Assembly: GCA_016709155.1 (NCBI GenBank)
Contig: JADJEI010000001.1
Span: 62,001-126,000 of the forward strand
Length of the DNA: 64,000 bases
Origin: Ignavibacteriales bacterium
GTDB lineage: Bacteria > Bacteroidota > Ignavibacteria > Ignavibacteriales > Ignavibacteriaceae
Reading direction: 5' to 3'
The position numbers and the translations under genes are program-made. Numbering within the stretch: the stretch's first letter is position 1; each line of letters opens with the position of its first letter. Shown one piece after another: positions 17,515 to 26,811 of this stretch. The notes under the pieces were generated by a model that was not told the DNA's origin, made no database searches, and saw nothing but the letters and a program-made list of their open reading frames with translations.

Positions 17515-18189
17515 ATGTTATACGTCGTCAGCACTCCAATTGGTAACTTAAAAGATATTACTTTCAGGGCGATTGAAGTATTGCGCGATGTTGATTTTAT
17601 TGTTTGTGAAGATACACGAGTAACTTCAATCCTATTGAAACACTACGAAATCTCGAAAGAGTTAGTTTCTTTAAATGCATTCTCAGAAAGATTTAAAATT
17701 GATAAAGTTATTGAACGATTATCTAATGGTGAAAACTGCTCAATCGTTTCTGATGCTGGAACACCGGGGATCTCCGACCCGGGTGCGAGATTAATTTCTG
17801 CATGTATAAAAATTGGTATTGGTGTCTCATCAGTACCCGGAGTCAGCGCAGTTATTACTGCGCTCTCAATTAGTGGACTGCCGACAGATTCATTTGTTTA
17901 TTATGGATTTTTACCAATAAAAAAGGGGCGACAAAAAAAATTACAAGCAATTAGGGACGAAACTAGAACTGTTATCATCTACGAATCTGTTCACAGAATA
18001 GAAAAACTCATCAAAGAATTCTCTGAGTTATTTCCAGAAAGAACCATTGTTATATGCAGAGAGCTTACTAAAAAATTTGAGGAAATTTGGCGAGGTAAAG
18101 CGAGTGATTTATTTAATTCATTAAGTGAAAAAACTATCAAAGGTGAGTTTGTTGTTTTGATTGCTCCACAAGATTGGATTGAAGATTAA
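17515..18189 (+). CDS. rsmI: 16S rRNA (cytidine-1402-2'-O)-methyltransferase
   Basis: RsmI methylates the ribose of C1402 in the ribosomal P site. The 224-residue protein starts with the family motif LYVVSTPIGNLKDIT, then DTRVTSILLKHY, the SAM-binding loop SDAGTPGISDPG and the VSSVPGVSAVITAL segment of tetrapyrrole-methylase folds. Length is at the short end of the family (E. coli 286), lacking the C-terminal extension. It ends four bases into the convergent apt gene. Confidence 0.95.
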   Translation: MLYVVSTPIGNLKDITFRAIEVLRDVDFIVCEDTRVTSILLKHYEISKELVSLNAFSERFKIDKVIERLSNGENCSIVSDAGTPGISDPGARLISACIKIGIGVSSVPGVSAVITALSISGLPTDSFVYYGFLPIKKGRQKKLQAIRDETRTVIIYESVHRIEKLIKEFSELFPERTIVICRELTKKFEEIWRGKASDLFNSLSEKTIKGEFVVLIAPQDWIED

Positions 18190-18716
18190 TTTTCGTCGCT
18201 GTATTTAATAAGCGAATTGACCACGTATTTTTTCAGTTTATCTCTGCCGCTCAAAAACGAAAGTTCAATAATAAAAGATAACTGAACTACCTCTCCACCC
18301 AGAGTTTCAATCAATTTACAAGCGGCTTCAGCAGTGCCACCTGTTGCAAGCAAATCATCGTGTACTAAAACAGATTCGCCAGGCAAGATTGCATCCTTAT
18401 GTATCTCAAGCACATCTGTACCATATTCCAATGAATATTCAACTTTGATTTTTTCTGCAGGTAATTTCCCCGGCTTCCGGATTGGAACAAATCCAGCATT
18501 AAGTTGCTGAGCCAGCATCGGACCGAAAATAAATCCTCTTGATTCAATTCCGGCAACTTTATCAATATGAATATTTTCCGTAAAGCTTAATAAATTATTG
18601 AGAGACATTTTCAACACAGTGGGATTTTTTAGAAGCGTTGTGATATCGCGAAACATTATCCCCTGCTTTGGAAAGTCTTTGATCGAGCGAATATATTTTT
18701 TAAGATCGTCGTACAT
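18186..18716 (-). CDS. apt: Adenine phosphoribosyltransferase
   Basis: Apt salvages adenine to AMP with PRPP. The 176-residue length is standard. The PRPP-binding signature VLVHDDLLATGGTAEAA lies at about 117-133, and the N-terminal segment IRSIKDFPKQGIMFRDIT and the AGIESRGFIFG loop are typical of the family. The gene is in a minus-strand series with the enoyl-CoA hydratase upstream (five-base gap) and converges on rsmI with a four-base overlap. Confidence 0.96.
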   Translation of the reverse strand: MYDDLKKYIRSIKDFPKQGIMFRDITTLLKNPTVLKMSLNNLLSFTENIHIDKVAGIESRGFIFGPMLAQQLNAGFVPIRKPGKLPAEKIKVEYSLEYGTDVLEIHKDAILPGESVLVHDDLLATGGTAEAACKLIETLGGEVVQLSFIIELSFLSGRDKLKKYVVNSLIKYSDEN

Positions 18717-18721
18717 AACTT

Positions 18722-19471
18722 TTATTTTATGTTTAAAAAAATGCTAATTCCTTTAATAAAATCTTCCGAGCTCCGGCTAATAACATTTTGATTAACCGCT
18801 AATCGAATTGCTGAATCTAAATTTAAATCGCCGATGTTGTTGATCAATTCTTTTGTCAGTTTCAGACTCAATGCAGAATTGTTGTAAAGTTTTGCGGCAA
18901 ATTGAATTGAATCAGAGATGATATCGTCAGACACTTGATTGACCAGCCCTTTTTTAAATGATTCATCTGCATCAAAAATTTCTCCGGTCAGTAAAAATTC
19001 TTTAGCCCGCCCTTCGCCAATTCTTCTGATTAAAAATATAGAAACAATAGCTGGAACAAAGCCAATTTTTACTTCCGGATAACCAAACCTTGCATTCTTT
19101 TTATCAGCAATAATAAAATCACAGACCGAGGCTAACCCGCAGCCGCCGGCAACAGCCGGACCATTTATTGCTGCAATCACTGGCTTAGGAAATCTATATA
19201 TTTTGAGAAGAAGTTCTGCGATGTTTTCCGAGTCAATTTTATTTTCAATAATTGAGTAATCTTTTAACTGCTGCAAGTAATTCAAATCTGCACCGGAACA
19301 AAATGAACTTCCCTCCCCTGTTATAATAATCACTTTAACAGAAGTATTGTTCTCCAATTTGTCCAATTGATTTTTTAACGCTATGATTAATTCTGGGTTC
19401 AAAGAATTTCTTTTATCCGGACGATTAAGTCTTATCATTGCTGTATTATTTATAATTTCTACTTTAATCAT
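18722..19471 (-). CDS. Enoyl-CoA hydratase/isomerase family protein
   Basis: This is a 249-residue crotonase-fold protein. The oxyanion-hole segments are FCSGADLNYL (near residue 60) and GPAVAGGCGLA (near 107), and the region IGFVPAIVSIFLIRRIGE carries the second active-site part. The usual catalytic Glu positions cannot be confirmed by eye: the first equivalent appears in the GYPEVKIGFVP stretch. I chose ATG 19471; a GTG two codons upstream is weaker. The substrate is unknown, and there are no other fatty-acid genes beside it. Confidence 0.88.
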   Translation of the reverse strand: MIKVEIINNTAMIRLNRPDKRNSLNPELIIALKNQLDKLENNTSVKVIIITGEGSSFCSGADLNYLQQLKDYSIIENKIDSENIAELLLKIYRFPKPVIAAINGPAVAGGCGLASVCDFIIADKKNARFGYPEVKIGFVPAIVSIFLIRRIGEGRAKEFLLTGEIFDADESFKKGLVNQVSDDIISDSIQFAAKLYNNSALSLKLTKELINNIGDLNLDSAIRLAVNQNVISRSSEDFIKGISIFLNIK

Positions 19472-19484
19472 TTCCACTGCGGAT

Positions 19485-20096
19485 TTAAAAAGTCGGCTTT
19501 GAAAGTAAACTTAAATAATAATTCATTTGCAGGTAGGTGGAGAAAAATCCAAATAAAATTCCAGCAGCCACTTGTGAAATATCATGACACCTTAACTTGA
19601 TTCTTGACCAGCCGACTAAAATAACAATCGGTGATAGATATAAAGCATCGTAGCCAAGATAGATTGTCATTGCTGCAAGTGCACCTGCTGCACCAATACT
19701 GTGGGCACTAATCTTCCAAAATTTATTAATCAATACGACGATGATCGTGTTTGTGATATAACAAATCCAAAACGAAAGCGTGATAGGATTTACTTGCGAT
19801 TTAACCAGTACATAAAATCCCATCATATAAAACAACACAGATACCATATATGGAAATGTTCTTTCGTCTTTAACAGTGGCATCTTCATCGCCAATCATTT
19901 GCCGTTTTCTAAGATACAAAAAAAGCATGATTATAAAACCAAATCCAAAAGTAAATGCCGTTACTATGGTAGTGTATTTTCTTTCAGGTAATACTTCAAG
20001 ATTGATTGCGAAGAATGTAAAAATTAAAATCGTAAACGAAGGGGGAACAAATATAGTCGAAATAATTCTTGCCAATTTATTAGTGCTGCGACTCAA
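19485..20096 (-). CDS. PAP2-like membrane protein with altered phosphatase motif
   Basis: This is a 203-residue protein with five to six membrane segments. It resembles the PAP2 lipid phosphatase superfamily: KDERTFPY near residue 75, KISAHSIGAAG near 130 (in place of PSGH) and SRIKLRCHDISQ near 163. The last follows the SRx5Hx3D pattern but ends in Gln instead of Asp. The nucleophilic His is present while the Asp that supports it is replaced, so activity is uncertain. The start is a TTG (MSRSTNKLARI) with a GAGAG element upstream; no ATG is near. It lies just after the Dus gene. Confidence 0.72.
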   Translation of the reverse strand: MSRSTNKLARIISTIFVPPSFTILIFTFFAINLEVLPERKYTTIVTAFTFGFGFIIMLFLYLRKRQMIGDEDATVKDERTFPYMVSVLFYMMGFYVLVKSQVNPITLSFWICYITNTIIVVLINKFWKISAHSIGAAGALAAMTIYLGYDALYLSPIVILVGWSRIKLRCHDISQVAAGILFGFFSTYLQMNYYLSLLSKPTF

Positions 20097-20105
20097 ATTA
20101 ATCTC

Positions 20106-21107
20106 TCACACTTCAGTTAGTTGATTATTAAATGTATCATTGATTAATTGTTCAGAATAGTCAGATAATATTTTTTGTACCGAATTAAAATCATCAACCT
20201 GCATCAAGCTGTTTCTGATTCGTGAAGCGTATCGCATTCCTTTCAAATAACCCGAATAAAATTTTCTATGTTCCATTACGGCACGTTTTTCACCTTTAAC
20301 CTGCACGGCTAATTCGAGATGACGAATTGCAGTTTTGATCTTCTTTTCGAAACTCATTTCAGCATTCGTTCTTTCTCCAGCTAAAAGTTTTTTTGCTTCA
20401 CTAAAAATCCACGGGTTTCCAATTGCGCCTCTGGCAATCATGATTCCGTCAGCGTTAGTCTCCTTAAAAGCACGAACTGCATCTTCAGCCGAAAGAATAT
20501 TCCCATTCAAAACTATAGGAATGGAGACAGCCTCTTTTACTTTGGGAATCCAACTCCAATCAGCCTCGCCTTTATGCCCCATCGTTCGCGTACGGCAATG
20601 GACGGTCAATGCTTGTGTACCAACGTCCTCGAGGCGTTTCGCAATTTCAATTATTTTTATTGAGCTTTGGTCCCATCCTAATCTTGTTTTAACAGTAACC
20701 GGGAGTGCGACAGATTTAACAACTGCTTCCACGAGGTTTTGAAGATATACCGGGTCCTTTAGCAAGCCTGCGCCCGCGCCGCATCCAACCACATTTTTTA
20801 CCCAACAGCCGGCATTAATATCTATCAGATCCGGATTCTCTCCTTCAGCTATTTTCGCAGCCGCTACCATCGAATCAAGATTTGCACCGTAAATTTGAAT
20901 CCCGACCGGTCTCTCGGCTTCGATTATCTTTAACTTTTTATGAGTCTTCTCAGAGGCTCTAATTAAGCCTTCGGAGTTAACAAATTCTGTATAGACAACA
21001 TCTGCACCAAGTTCGCGACAAATCAATCTAAAAGATATATCTGTAACATCTTCCATTGGTGCAAGAAGAATTGCTTTCTCGATTTCTATTTTTCCAACTT
21101 TAAACAT
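20106..21107 (-). CDS. dusB: tRNA dihydrouridine synthase (DusB type)
   Basis: This flavoenzyme reduces uridine to dihydrouridine in the tRNA D loop. The 333-residue TIM barrel begins KAILLAPMEDVTDISFRLI. The catalytic Cys sits in NAGCWVKNVVGCGAGAGLL, the KTRLGWD FMN-contact motif is near residue 140, TVHCRTRTMGHKG follows, and GIMIARGAIGNPWIF binds the phosphate. Subfamily B is inferred from length and from the VGCGAGAGL stretch. It is transcribed just upstream of the PAP2-like gene. Confidence 0.93.
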   Translation of the reverse strand: MFKVGKIEIEKAILLAPMEDVTDISFRLICRELGADVVYTEFVNSEGLIRASEKTHKKLKIIEAERPVGIQIYGANLDSMVAAAKIAEGENPDLIDINAGCWVKNVVGCGAGAGLLKDPVYLQNLVEAVVKSVALPVTVKTRLGWDQSSIKIIEIAKRLEDVGTQALTVHCRTRTMGHKGEADWSWIPKVKEAVSIPIVLNGNILSAEDAVRAFKETNADGIMIARGAIGNPWIFSEAKKLLAGERTNAEMSFEKKIKTAIRHLELAVQVKGEKRAVMEHRKFYSGYLKGMRYASRIRNSLMQVDDFNSVQKILSDYSEQLINDTFNNQLTEV

Positions 21108-21149
21108 GCAATTGCTAATTTTAAGATTTCTTAAATGAAAACTAATCTT

Positions 21150-22334
21150 TTATTCTTCAAGCTTCAAAACTTTTGGCAAATAAAATACACTTAACAAAAA
21201 AATGAATAATGTAAATATTCCCCCTGTGATGAATGGAAATTGATAGCCTAAAAACTCAAAAGCGAAACCACCCCAAAGGGGACCAAGTACACGACCAAAT
21301 GCCGAAAAGGATTGATTAATCCCAAGGGTAACACCTTGCTCAGCATCTGGAGTAGCTTCTGAAATCAAACTCAATAGTGTTGGCTGCAATGAACCTGTGC
21401 CGATTGAAAGTAGAATTACAATAAGTGCAAGCCCAAGAAATGAGCCTCCGTAAGGAATTAGAAAAAGTCCGCTCATCATAAATAGTGCGCCAAATGTAAT
21501 TAGTTTTCGCTGATTGAAATACTTGCTGGCAATCCTTAATAACCATCCCTGTACGATTGCTGAAGAAAGTCCAACTATTCCAAACATATAACCATTTTGT
21601 CTATCCGTAAAGTTATAAATTTTGAAACCGAGCAGAGCAAAAGTCCCATAAATATTTGCCACTGAAAAGGTAAGCATAAGAAATAGCGTGATCAATAATG
21701 CCAAATCAGGCTTTTGAAATATTTTTTTTATCGCTGCAACATCCAGGATTTTTCTTTTATTTAAAACTGCAGTTTCCCGGTTCAGATTCGATTCGGGCAG
21801 AAGTATTAAAGTCAAAACAAAGGCCAGGATTGAAAATCCTGCGCTGGCAAATCCCGTAACCATATAGCCATATTCAGCTAATAATCCCCCAATCAATGGT
21901 CCAAACACAAAACCGAGCCCGAAAGCAGCGCCGATTAACCCCATCCCTTTCGATCGTTCCTCACGAGTGGTAACATCCGCAATAAACGCTTGTGCAACAC
22001 CGATACTGCTTCCTCCGATTCCTGCAATAATTCTGGAGATCAAAAGCATCCAATAAGAATGTGTGAAAGCAAAAAGAATGTAACCAAATGCATTCAGCAG
22101 CAAACTTATTACTATAAGCGGTCGCCTTCCGAACTTATCCGAAAGTTTGCCAAAAATAGGATTGAAAAAAAATTGTGTGAGTGAATAAATTGCAATTGTG
22201 ACCCCAATGGCTGTTTCATCAACCCCAAGAATTTTTATTGCGAAGACTGGAAGAATCGGAATAAGAATTCCAAATCCTAAAAGATCTATAAATACTGTTA
22301 AAAAGATAAGGGAAAGAGCAGATTTATTTTTCAT
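21150..22334 (-). CDS. Major facilitator superfamily transporter (TetA/drug-proton antiporter type)
   Basis: This is a 394-residue protein with 12 predicted membrane segments. It starts with the TetA-like pattern FIDLLGFGILIPILPVFA, and the loop 2-3 motif GKLSDKFGRRPLI matches MFS motif A. Motif C-like glycine spacing appears in GAAFGLGFVFGPLIGG, which favours the drug antiporter group. The substrate cannot be told from sequence; the name TetA-like does not imply tetracycline resistance. Next gene upstream on the strand is the CapA-like protein. Confidence 0.88.
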   Translation of the reverse strand: MKNKSALSLIFLTVFIDLLGFGILIPILPVFAIKILGVDETAIGVTIAIYSLTQFFFNPIFGKLSDKFGRRPLIVISLLLNAFGYILFAFTHSYWMLLISRIIAGIGGSSIGVAQAFIADVTTREERSKGMGLIGAAFGLGFVFGPLIGGLLAEYGYMVTGFASAGFSILAFVLTLILLPESNLNRETAVLNKRKILDVAAIKKIFQKPDLALLITLFLMLTFSVANIYGTFALLGFKIYNFTDRQNGYMFGIVGLSSAIVQGWLLRIASKYFNQRKLITFGALFMMSGLFLIPYGGSFLGLALIVILLSIGTGSLQPTLLSLISEATPDAEQGVTLGINQSFSAFGRVLGPLWGGFAFEFLGYQFPFITGGIFTLFIFLLSVFYLPKVLKLEE

Positions 22335-22367
22335 TAAATTTAATTAAGAATTTTTTATACATTGAAA

Positions 22368-23522
22368 TCAAAAATTCATCTTTGAAGAAATAAATCTCTT
22401 GTCGAATAACGAAAAGATATGATGCGTATCTGAAAATGCTTCCTTCATTGCTATTTGATTTTCTCCGGATATAAAATTATAATCAATTTTATTTTCAGTG
22501 ACAATGATATAACGTTTACCGAGATTTGTATCACCTTTAAAAACCCAAACAGGATGGTACTCAATATTAGAAATAAAAATAGAATCAGTTGCAATAATTT
22601 TAGTTAAAGATAAAGTCAAAATAACTCCTGCATCTGAGTAGCGCCATCTTTGATTCGATATAAAATTACCCAATGAATAAGCAACAAAGCCTGAATCAAG
22701 TTTAGCATTAGATGTTTTAATAATTCTAACCGGTTGAATGACATGCGGATGTCCGCCAATAATAATATCAGCTCCTGCGTCAATGGTTTTTCGTACAACT
22801 TCTTCCTGGAATAGATTCGGTTCACGTTGATATTCTTCACCAAAGTGAAAATTTACAAGTACTATTTCTGCTCCATCTTTACGAGCTTTTTTAATATCGG
22901 ATGCGATTAATTCTTCATCAATAATGTTTATGAGATACTGTTTATGAGTTGGAATGGGATTGCCGTTTGTTCCATAAGAGTAAGCAATCACACCCAACCT
23001 GATTCCTTTTATGTCAATTATTCTGATAGAGTCCCGATCACTTTGAGTTGCAAAAGTGCCGGTATGATTTAGATTCATTTTATCTAATTCTTTAATTGTT
23101 CTAAGAATTCCATCCTCACCTCTATCAAGAGAATGATTATTCGATGTAACGAGTAAATCGAAACCTGCATTTTTTAATGCTTCAACAAATGAATTTGGAG
23201 TATTAAAAAATGGATAACCGGAATAGTTTTTCGTAGTACCTGCCAATACCGTCTCAAGATTTCCAAATGCAAAATCAGATTTAGAAATTATTTCTTTCAC
23301 AAAATCGAAGACAGGATTAAAATCAAAACTATCATTTGCGACTTTTGCATAATTATATTGAACAGAATGACACATCAAGTCACCAGTTGCACTGATCGTG
23401 ATCGTAACGATAGAATCCTTTCCTACAACCGAAGTTTTTGGGATAGTTAGATTAGGGAAATGACTATCAAATGAAATTACTGCAGAGAAAATTGCCAGTA
23501 AAATAAGTGAAGATTTTTTCAT
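22368..23522 (-). CDS. CapA family (poly-gamma-glutamate synthesis-type) protein
   Basis: This is a 384-residue protein with a signal peptide (SLILLAIFSAVISFDS). The metallophosphatase-like core has ATGDLMCH near residue 50, GNLETVLAG, TSNNHSLDRGEDG near 130 and IIGGHPHVIQPV near 255. These are the metal-binding Asp, Asn and His segments of the CapA/PGA_cap family. Members act in capsule or polyglutamate assembly or as exported phosphoesterases. The other cap genes (B, C) are absent, so a stand-alone phosphoesterase role is more likely. Confidence 0.88.
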   Translation of the reverse strand: MKKSSLILLAIFSAVISFDSHFPNLTIPKTSVVGKDSIVTITISATGDLMCHSVQYNYAKVANDSFDFNPVFDFVKEIISKSDFAFGNLETVLAGTTKNYSGYPFFNTPNSFVEALKNAGFDLLVTSNNHSLDRGEDGILRTIKELDKMNLNHTGTFATQSDRDSIRIIDIKGIRLGVIAYSYGTNGNPIPTHKQYLINIIDEELIASDIKKARKDGAEIVLVNFHFGEEYQREPNLFQEEVVRKTIDAGADIIIGGHPHVIQPVRIIKTSNAKLDSGFVAYSLGNFISNQRWRYSDAGVILTLSLTKIIATDSIFISNIEYHPVWVFKGDTNLGKRYIIVTENKIDYNFISGENQIAMKEAFSDTHHIFSLFDKRFISSKMNF

Positions 23523-23529
23523 AAAATAA

Positions 23530-23563
23530 ATAAGGCTGGGCTAATTTCTTAGCTCAGCCTTAA
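23530..23563 (-). terminator. Rho-independent terminator after the Hc1-like gene
   Basis: The arms AAGGCTGGGCTAA (23532-23544) and TTAGCTCAGCCTT (23549-23561) form a 13-bp hairpin with a 4-base loop, followed on the minus strand by ATTTATTTTA. It separates the small histone-like gene from the CapA-like gene. Confidence 0.85.
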
Positions 23564-23582
23564 AGCATTCAATAATAAAAAA

Positions 23583-23774
23583 TTATTGTTTTGTAGCTTT
23601 TCTTTGAGCTTTAACATCCTGAACATCTTTACGAACATTTTGAGCCAACTTTCTCAAGTCGCTCAAGCCTTTGCGTAAACGAGTTCCGGCGGCTGCCTGT
23701 CCCTTTTCGTAGAACTTTTGAAAGTCAACTTCCAGATCTTGAACAGCTTTCATTAAGTCTCTGTAATTATCCAT
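23583..23774 (-). CDS. Histone H1-like nucleoid protein (Hc1 family)
   Basis: This is a 63-residue basic protein. The sequence YRDLMKAVQDLEVDFQKFYEKG followed by AGTRLRKGLSDLRKLAQ and a Lys/Arg-rich tail is the pattern of Hc1-like DNA-binding proteins widespread in Bacteroidetes and Chlorobi. A strong GGAGGTGCC ribosome site precedes the ATG and a strong terminator follows, suggesting a highly expressed monocistronic gene. It is expected to bind and compact DNA; direct function in this group is little studied. Confidence 0.87.
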   Translation of the reverse strand: MDNYRDLMKAVQDLEVDFQKFYEKGQAAAGTRLRKGLSDLRKLAQNVRKDVQDVKAQRKATKQ

Positions 23775-23804
23775 GGCACCTCCTTATTATTAGTGATTGA
23801 TTAG

Positions 23805-25805
23805 TTATTTAGAGTTTTCCAGAATTATTTCTGCAATATCTTTTACCGAAACTTCATCAGTTTTTTCAAAATGTTTAACGCCATCAGTAAGCATTGTCAT
23901 ACAAAATGGACAAGCTGAAGCAATTGTGTCAGGATTTGTTGATAATGCTTCTTTGGTTCGTTCTTCATTTATTCTGCCGCCTTCTTCATCTTCTAAGAAC
24001 ATCCTTCCTCCTCCGGCACCGCAGCAAAATCCTTTACTTTTGTTTCTTGTCATCTCCGTTAATTGAAGTCCTTCAATTTTATTCAAAGAGGAACGAGGTG
24101 AATTATAAACACTATTATATCTTCCAAGATAACAGGAATCGTGGTAAGTAGCATTTATTTTTTCTTCGGAAGATTTTAGTACTATTTTTCCTGAGTCTAT
24201 TAGATTCTCGATCATCTCCGTGTGGTGAAGCACTTCAAAATTACCGCCGAATTGCTTGTATTCATTTTTTAAAGAATGAAAACAATGTGGACATGCAGTT
24301 ACAATTTTTTTAACTCCATAGTTATTCAAAGTTTCGATATTTTCTTTCATCAGCATTTGAGCAAGATATTCATTTCCTAAGCGACGAGCCGTGTCACCAT
24401 TGCATTTTTCCTCATTGCCAAGAATTCTGAAATCAATATTAGCTTTTTGCATTAATGTTGCAAATGATTTTGTAACTTTTTTATATCGTTCATCAAAGGA
24501 CCCTGCACAGCCAACCCAGAATAATATTTCCCCATTAGGATCGTCTGCCATCAATTTTATATTCATTCCATCAGCCCAGTTCGCTCTGTCTGATGAATTA
24601 AAAGCCCATGGAGTAAAATTTGTTTCGAGGCTTTTAAATACATTATTTAAATTTGATGGAAATACTGATTCTGTTAGAACAAGGTTTCTTCTTAAATCTA
24701 TTATTGAATCTACATGTTCAATCATTACCGGGCATTCCTGAACACAAGCCATGCAAGTTGTGCATTCCCAAAGTTCCTTGTCCGAGATATAATCATGAAT
24801 TAATGATTTATCGAATACTTCAGGTTCTGTTTTGCCTTCAACTAATAATGATGCTTTGTCTTTTGTTCTTCGTCTTATATCAACAATTATTTTTCGAGGT
24901 GATAAAGATTTGCCGGAAATTGCTGCAGGACAAGAATCAGTGCAACGACCGCATTCCGTGCATGAATACCCATCGAGAATTTGTTTCCACGATAGTTGTT
25001 CGATATCTGCAGCACCAAATACTTCTATTGTTTCATCATCAAGATTAATCGGCTTAATTGTATTTCTGATTGAATCAATGTTTGCAAGAAATGTATTTGG
25101 AATAGAACTAATTACGTGAAAATGTTTCGAGTAAGGCAGAAAATTCATGAAAGTAAATACAATAACAATGTGAAGCCACCAAAATATCTCAAAAAATATA
25201 TTTGCATTGGTACTATTTTCTGTGAAGAATAAACCAGCCAAATAATATGACAATGGACGATATTCGAAACCATGCGGATTAAAGTCTTGTATTGCCGCTA
25301 AAGAAATATTTTGACCGAACATTGCAATACAGACACCAACGATCATCAACAAAATAAAAACTGCGTCCTTTTGACCATGATCATCCACAATAAGCCTGGG
25401 AATTTTTTTGATGAATCTGCGATATAATGCAAACAGAACAGCGCCGATAATTAATACTCCGAATAAATCCTGAATAAAAGTTATGAGCGAGTAAGATATT
25501 CCAAGAAAAGATAAATTAAACTCTGAGTAAAAACCCTGTGCAATGCTTTCGATCACCGCAAACAGAAATAAAATAAATCCCCAAAAAATTATCAGATGCA
25601 ACGTCCCGGCAACAGGATCACGAAGCAGTTTTGTTTGAAGGAACGCAACTTGCCAGACTCTCTTTAACCGAAAAGCTACATTTCTACTTCGATCATCCTT
25701 CTTTTTTCCAACAAGCAAATATTTTATAATGTTGCTAATACTATAAATAAAAATTGAAACTGATAAGACAAATACAATCAGGAATATTATCTTCTTAATT
25801 TCCAT
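23805..25805 (-). CDS. Membrane-bound Fe-S oxidoreductase (heterodisulfide reductase-like)
   Basis: This is a 666-residue fusion. Residues 1-255 have five to six membrane segments like the NarI/HdrE haem-b subunit. Residues about 285-375 carry two ferredoxin-type motifs, CTECGRCTDSCPA and CTTCMACVQECPV. The C-terminal half has two CCG domains with CNGDTARRLGN, TACPHCFHSL, HDSCYLGRYN and GFCCGAGGG. This layout is found in electron-transfer proteins that pass electrons between quinone and a soluble partner, often electron-transfer flavoprotein. No etf gene is in the window, so the partner is unknown. It is followed by bioY upstream on the strand. Confidence 0.88.
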   Translation of the reverse strand: MEIKKIIFLIVFVLSVSIFIYSISNIIKYLLVGKKKDDRSRNVAFRLKRVWQVAFLQTKLLRDPVAGTLHLIIFWGFILFLFAVIESIAQGFYSEFNLSFLGISYSLITFIQDLFGVLIIGAVLFALYRRFIKKIPRLIVDDHGQKDAVFILLMIVGVCIAMFGQNISLAAIQDFNPHGFEYRPLSYYLAGLFFTENSTNANIFFEIFWWLHIVIVFTFMNFLPYSKHFHVISSIPNTFLANIDSIRNTIKPINLDDETIEVFGAADIEQLSWKQILDGYSCTECGRCTDSCPAAISGKSLSPRKIIVDIRRRTKDKASLLVEGKTEPEVFDKSLIHDYISDKELWECTTCMACVQECPVMIEHVDSIIDLRRNLVLTESVFPSNLNNVFKSLETNFTPWAFNSSDRANWADGMNIKLMADDPNGEILFWVGCAGSFDERYKKVTKSFATLMQKANIDFRILGNEEKCNGDTARRLGNEYLAQMLMKENIETLNNYGVKKIVTACPHCFHSLKNEYKQFGGNFEVLHHTEMIENLIDSGKIVLKSSEEKINATYHDSCYLGRYNSVYNSPRSSLNKIEGLQLTEMTRNKSKGFCCGAGGGRMFLEDEEGGRINEERTKEALSTNPDTIASACPFCMTMLTDGVKHFEKTDEVSVKDIAEIILENSK

Positions 25806-25810
25806 AAAAA

Positions 25811-26383
25811 TTAAAGTGGTCTTCTTTCTGTGAAATGATTATTAACCAAGCCAAAAATAGATGAAGCGATAAAAATCTTAACCAAACTCCAAATGGAAAA
25901 AATTAAAACTCCAACTTTCATTGTTTCGGAAAGATCATGTATAAAAAACAAATCGAGATAAATCGCTCCGCCAAAAACAATAAGAAAGTTGGCAATAAAC
26001 ATCGCAAAAACAACAAAGAAATATTTGTTACTAAAGGCAATTAGTGTCCCCATTACAAACGCTGCGATAGGAAAACACAATAGATAACCGCCTGTCCGAC
26101 CGCTCAAACGAGCCATCCCAATTGTCTCATCAGGAATATGCGCAAAAACAGGAAGTCCGATAATACCCAATGTTAAATAAAATATTTGACTAATAGCACC
26201 ATCACGTGCCCCTAAAAATGCCCCAGAAAGAATACCAAAAACAGATTGTAATGTGAATGGAACCGGCTGTACGGGAATCGAAAATTGTGCAGCAATAGCT
26301 GTTAGCATTGTAAATGAACCTATCCAAAATAGTTTGGATGATTTAATTTTTCGCAGAATTTCAATCAATACAGTTGTCATCAT
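25811..26383 (-). CDS. bioY: Biotin transporter substrate-binding subunit BioY
   Basis: BioY is the integral-membrane S component that captures biotin for an ECF transporter. The 190-residue protein has six hydrophobic segments and the BioY patterns QFSIPVQPVPFTLQSV, LSGAFLGARDGAISQIFYL and GRTGGYLLCFP. The ECF ATPase and T subunits are not encoded here; BioY can work with shared modules or alone. It lies five bases upstream of the Fe-S oxidoreductase gene on the same strand. Confidence 0.93.
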   Translation of the reverse strand: MMTTVLIEILRKIKSSKLFWIGSFTMLTAIAAQFSIPVQPVPFTLQSVFGILSGAFLGARDGAISQIFYLTLGIIGLPVFAHIPDETIGMARLSGRTGGYLLCFPIAAFVMGTLIAFSNKYFFVVFAMFIANFLIVFGGAIYLDLFFIHDLSETMKVGVLIFSIWSLVKIFIASSIFGLVNNHFTERRPL

Positions 26384-26811
26384 TTAATTTTAGAAAAATT
26401 TATTCCATTTGTTTAATAATTTAAACAATCGTACCAGTGAGTAAGAAAATTAAGGCTGATAAATTGGTTAATCATTTTAAAATGTTTATGCATAATTTCT
26501 TTGATTGTGAATACTTTTACTATTTCGGATAAACAGACTCAAGCTAATCGAAATCAAATTTAAAACAGTAGTAACCAAACTCGATTTTATGGCTAAACTC
26601 AAAAAAGTACAAAATCTTTACTTAGTACAATCAAAATATGGTTAATATGAGCAGAAAAGTCAAGAAATCTATTCATTAATAGAATTTTATTTTTACTACT
26701 CTGATTAAGGAATATAATCCATTTTCTAAATGGAAATGGAAATCAAAATGAAACTGAATTTACAATTGCACCAAAAATGTTTATTTTTACTTCTAAATAA
26801 ATTGAAATATA
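26384..26811. other. Intergenic region between bioY and the hisA-like gene
   Basis: This region of 428 bases has no convincing reading frame. It is divergent, so it should hold promoters for both sides. I see only an AT-rich sequence and a short CCATTT-TCT-AAATGG palindrome near 26719-26733. No riboswitch could be recognised. Confidence 0.6.
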
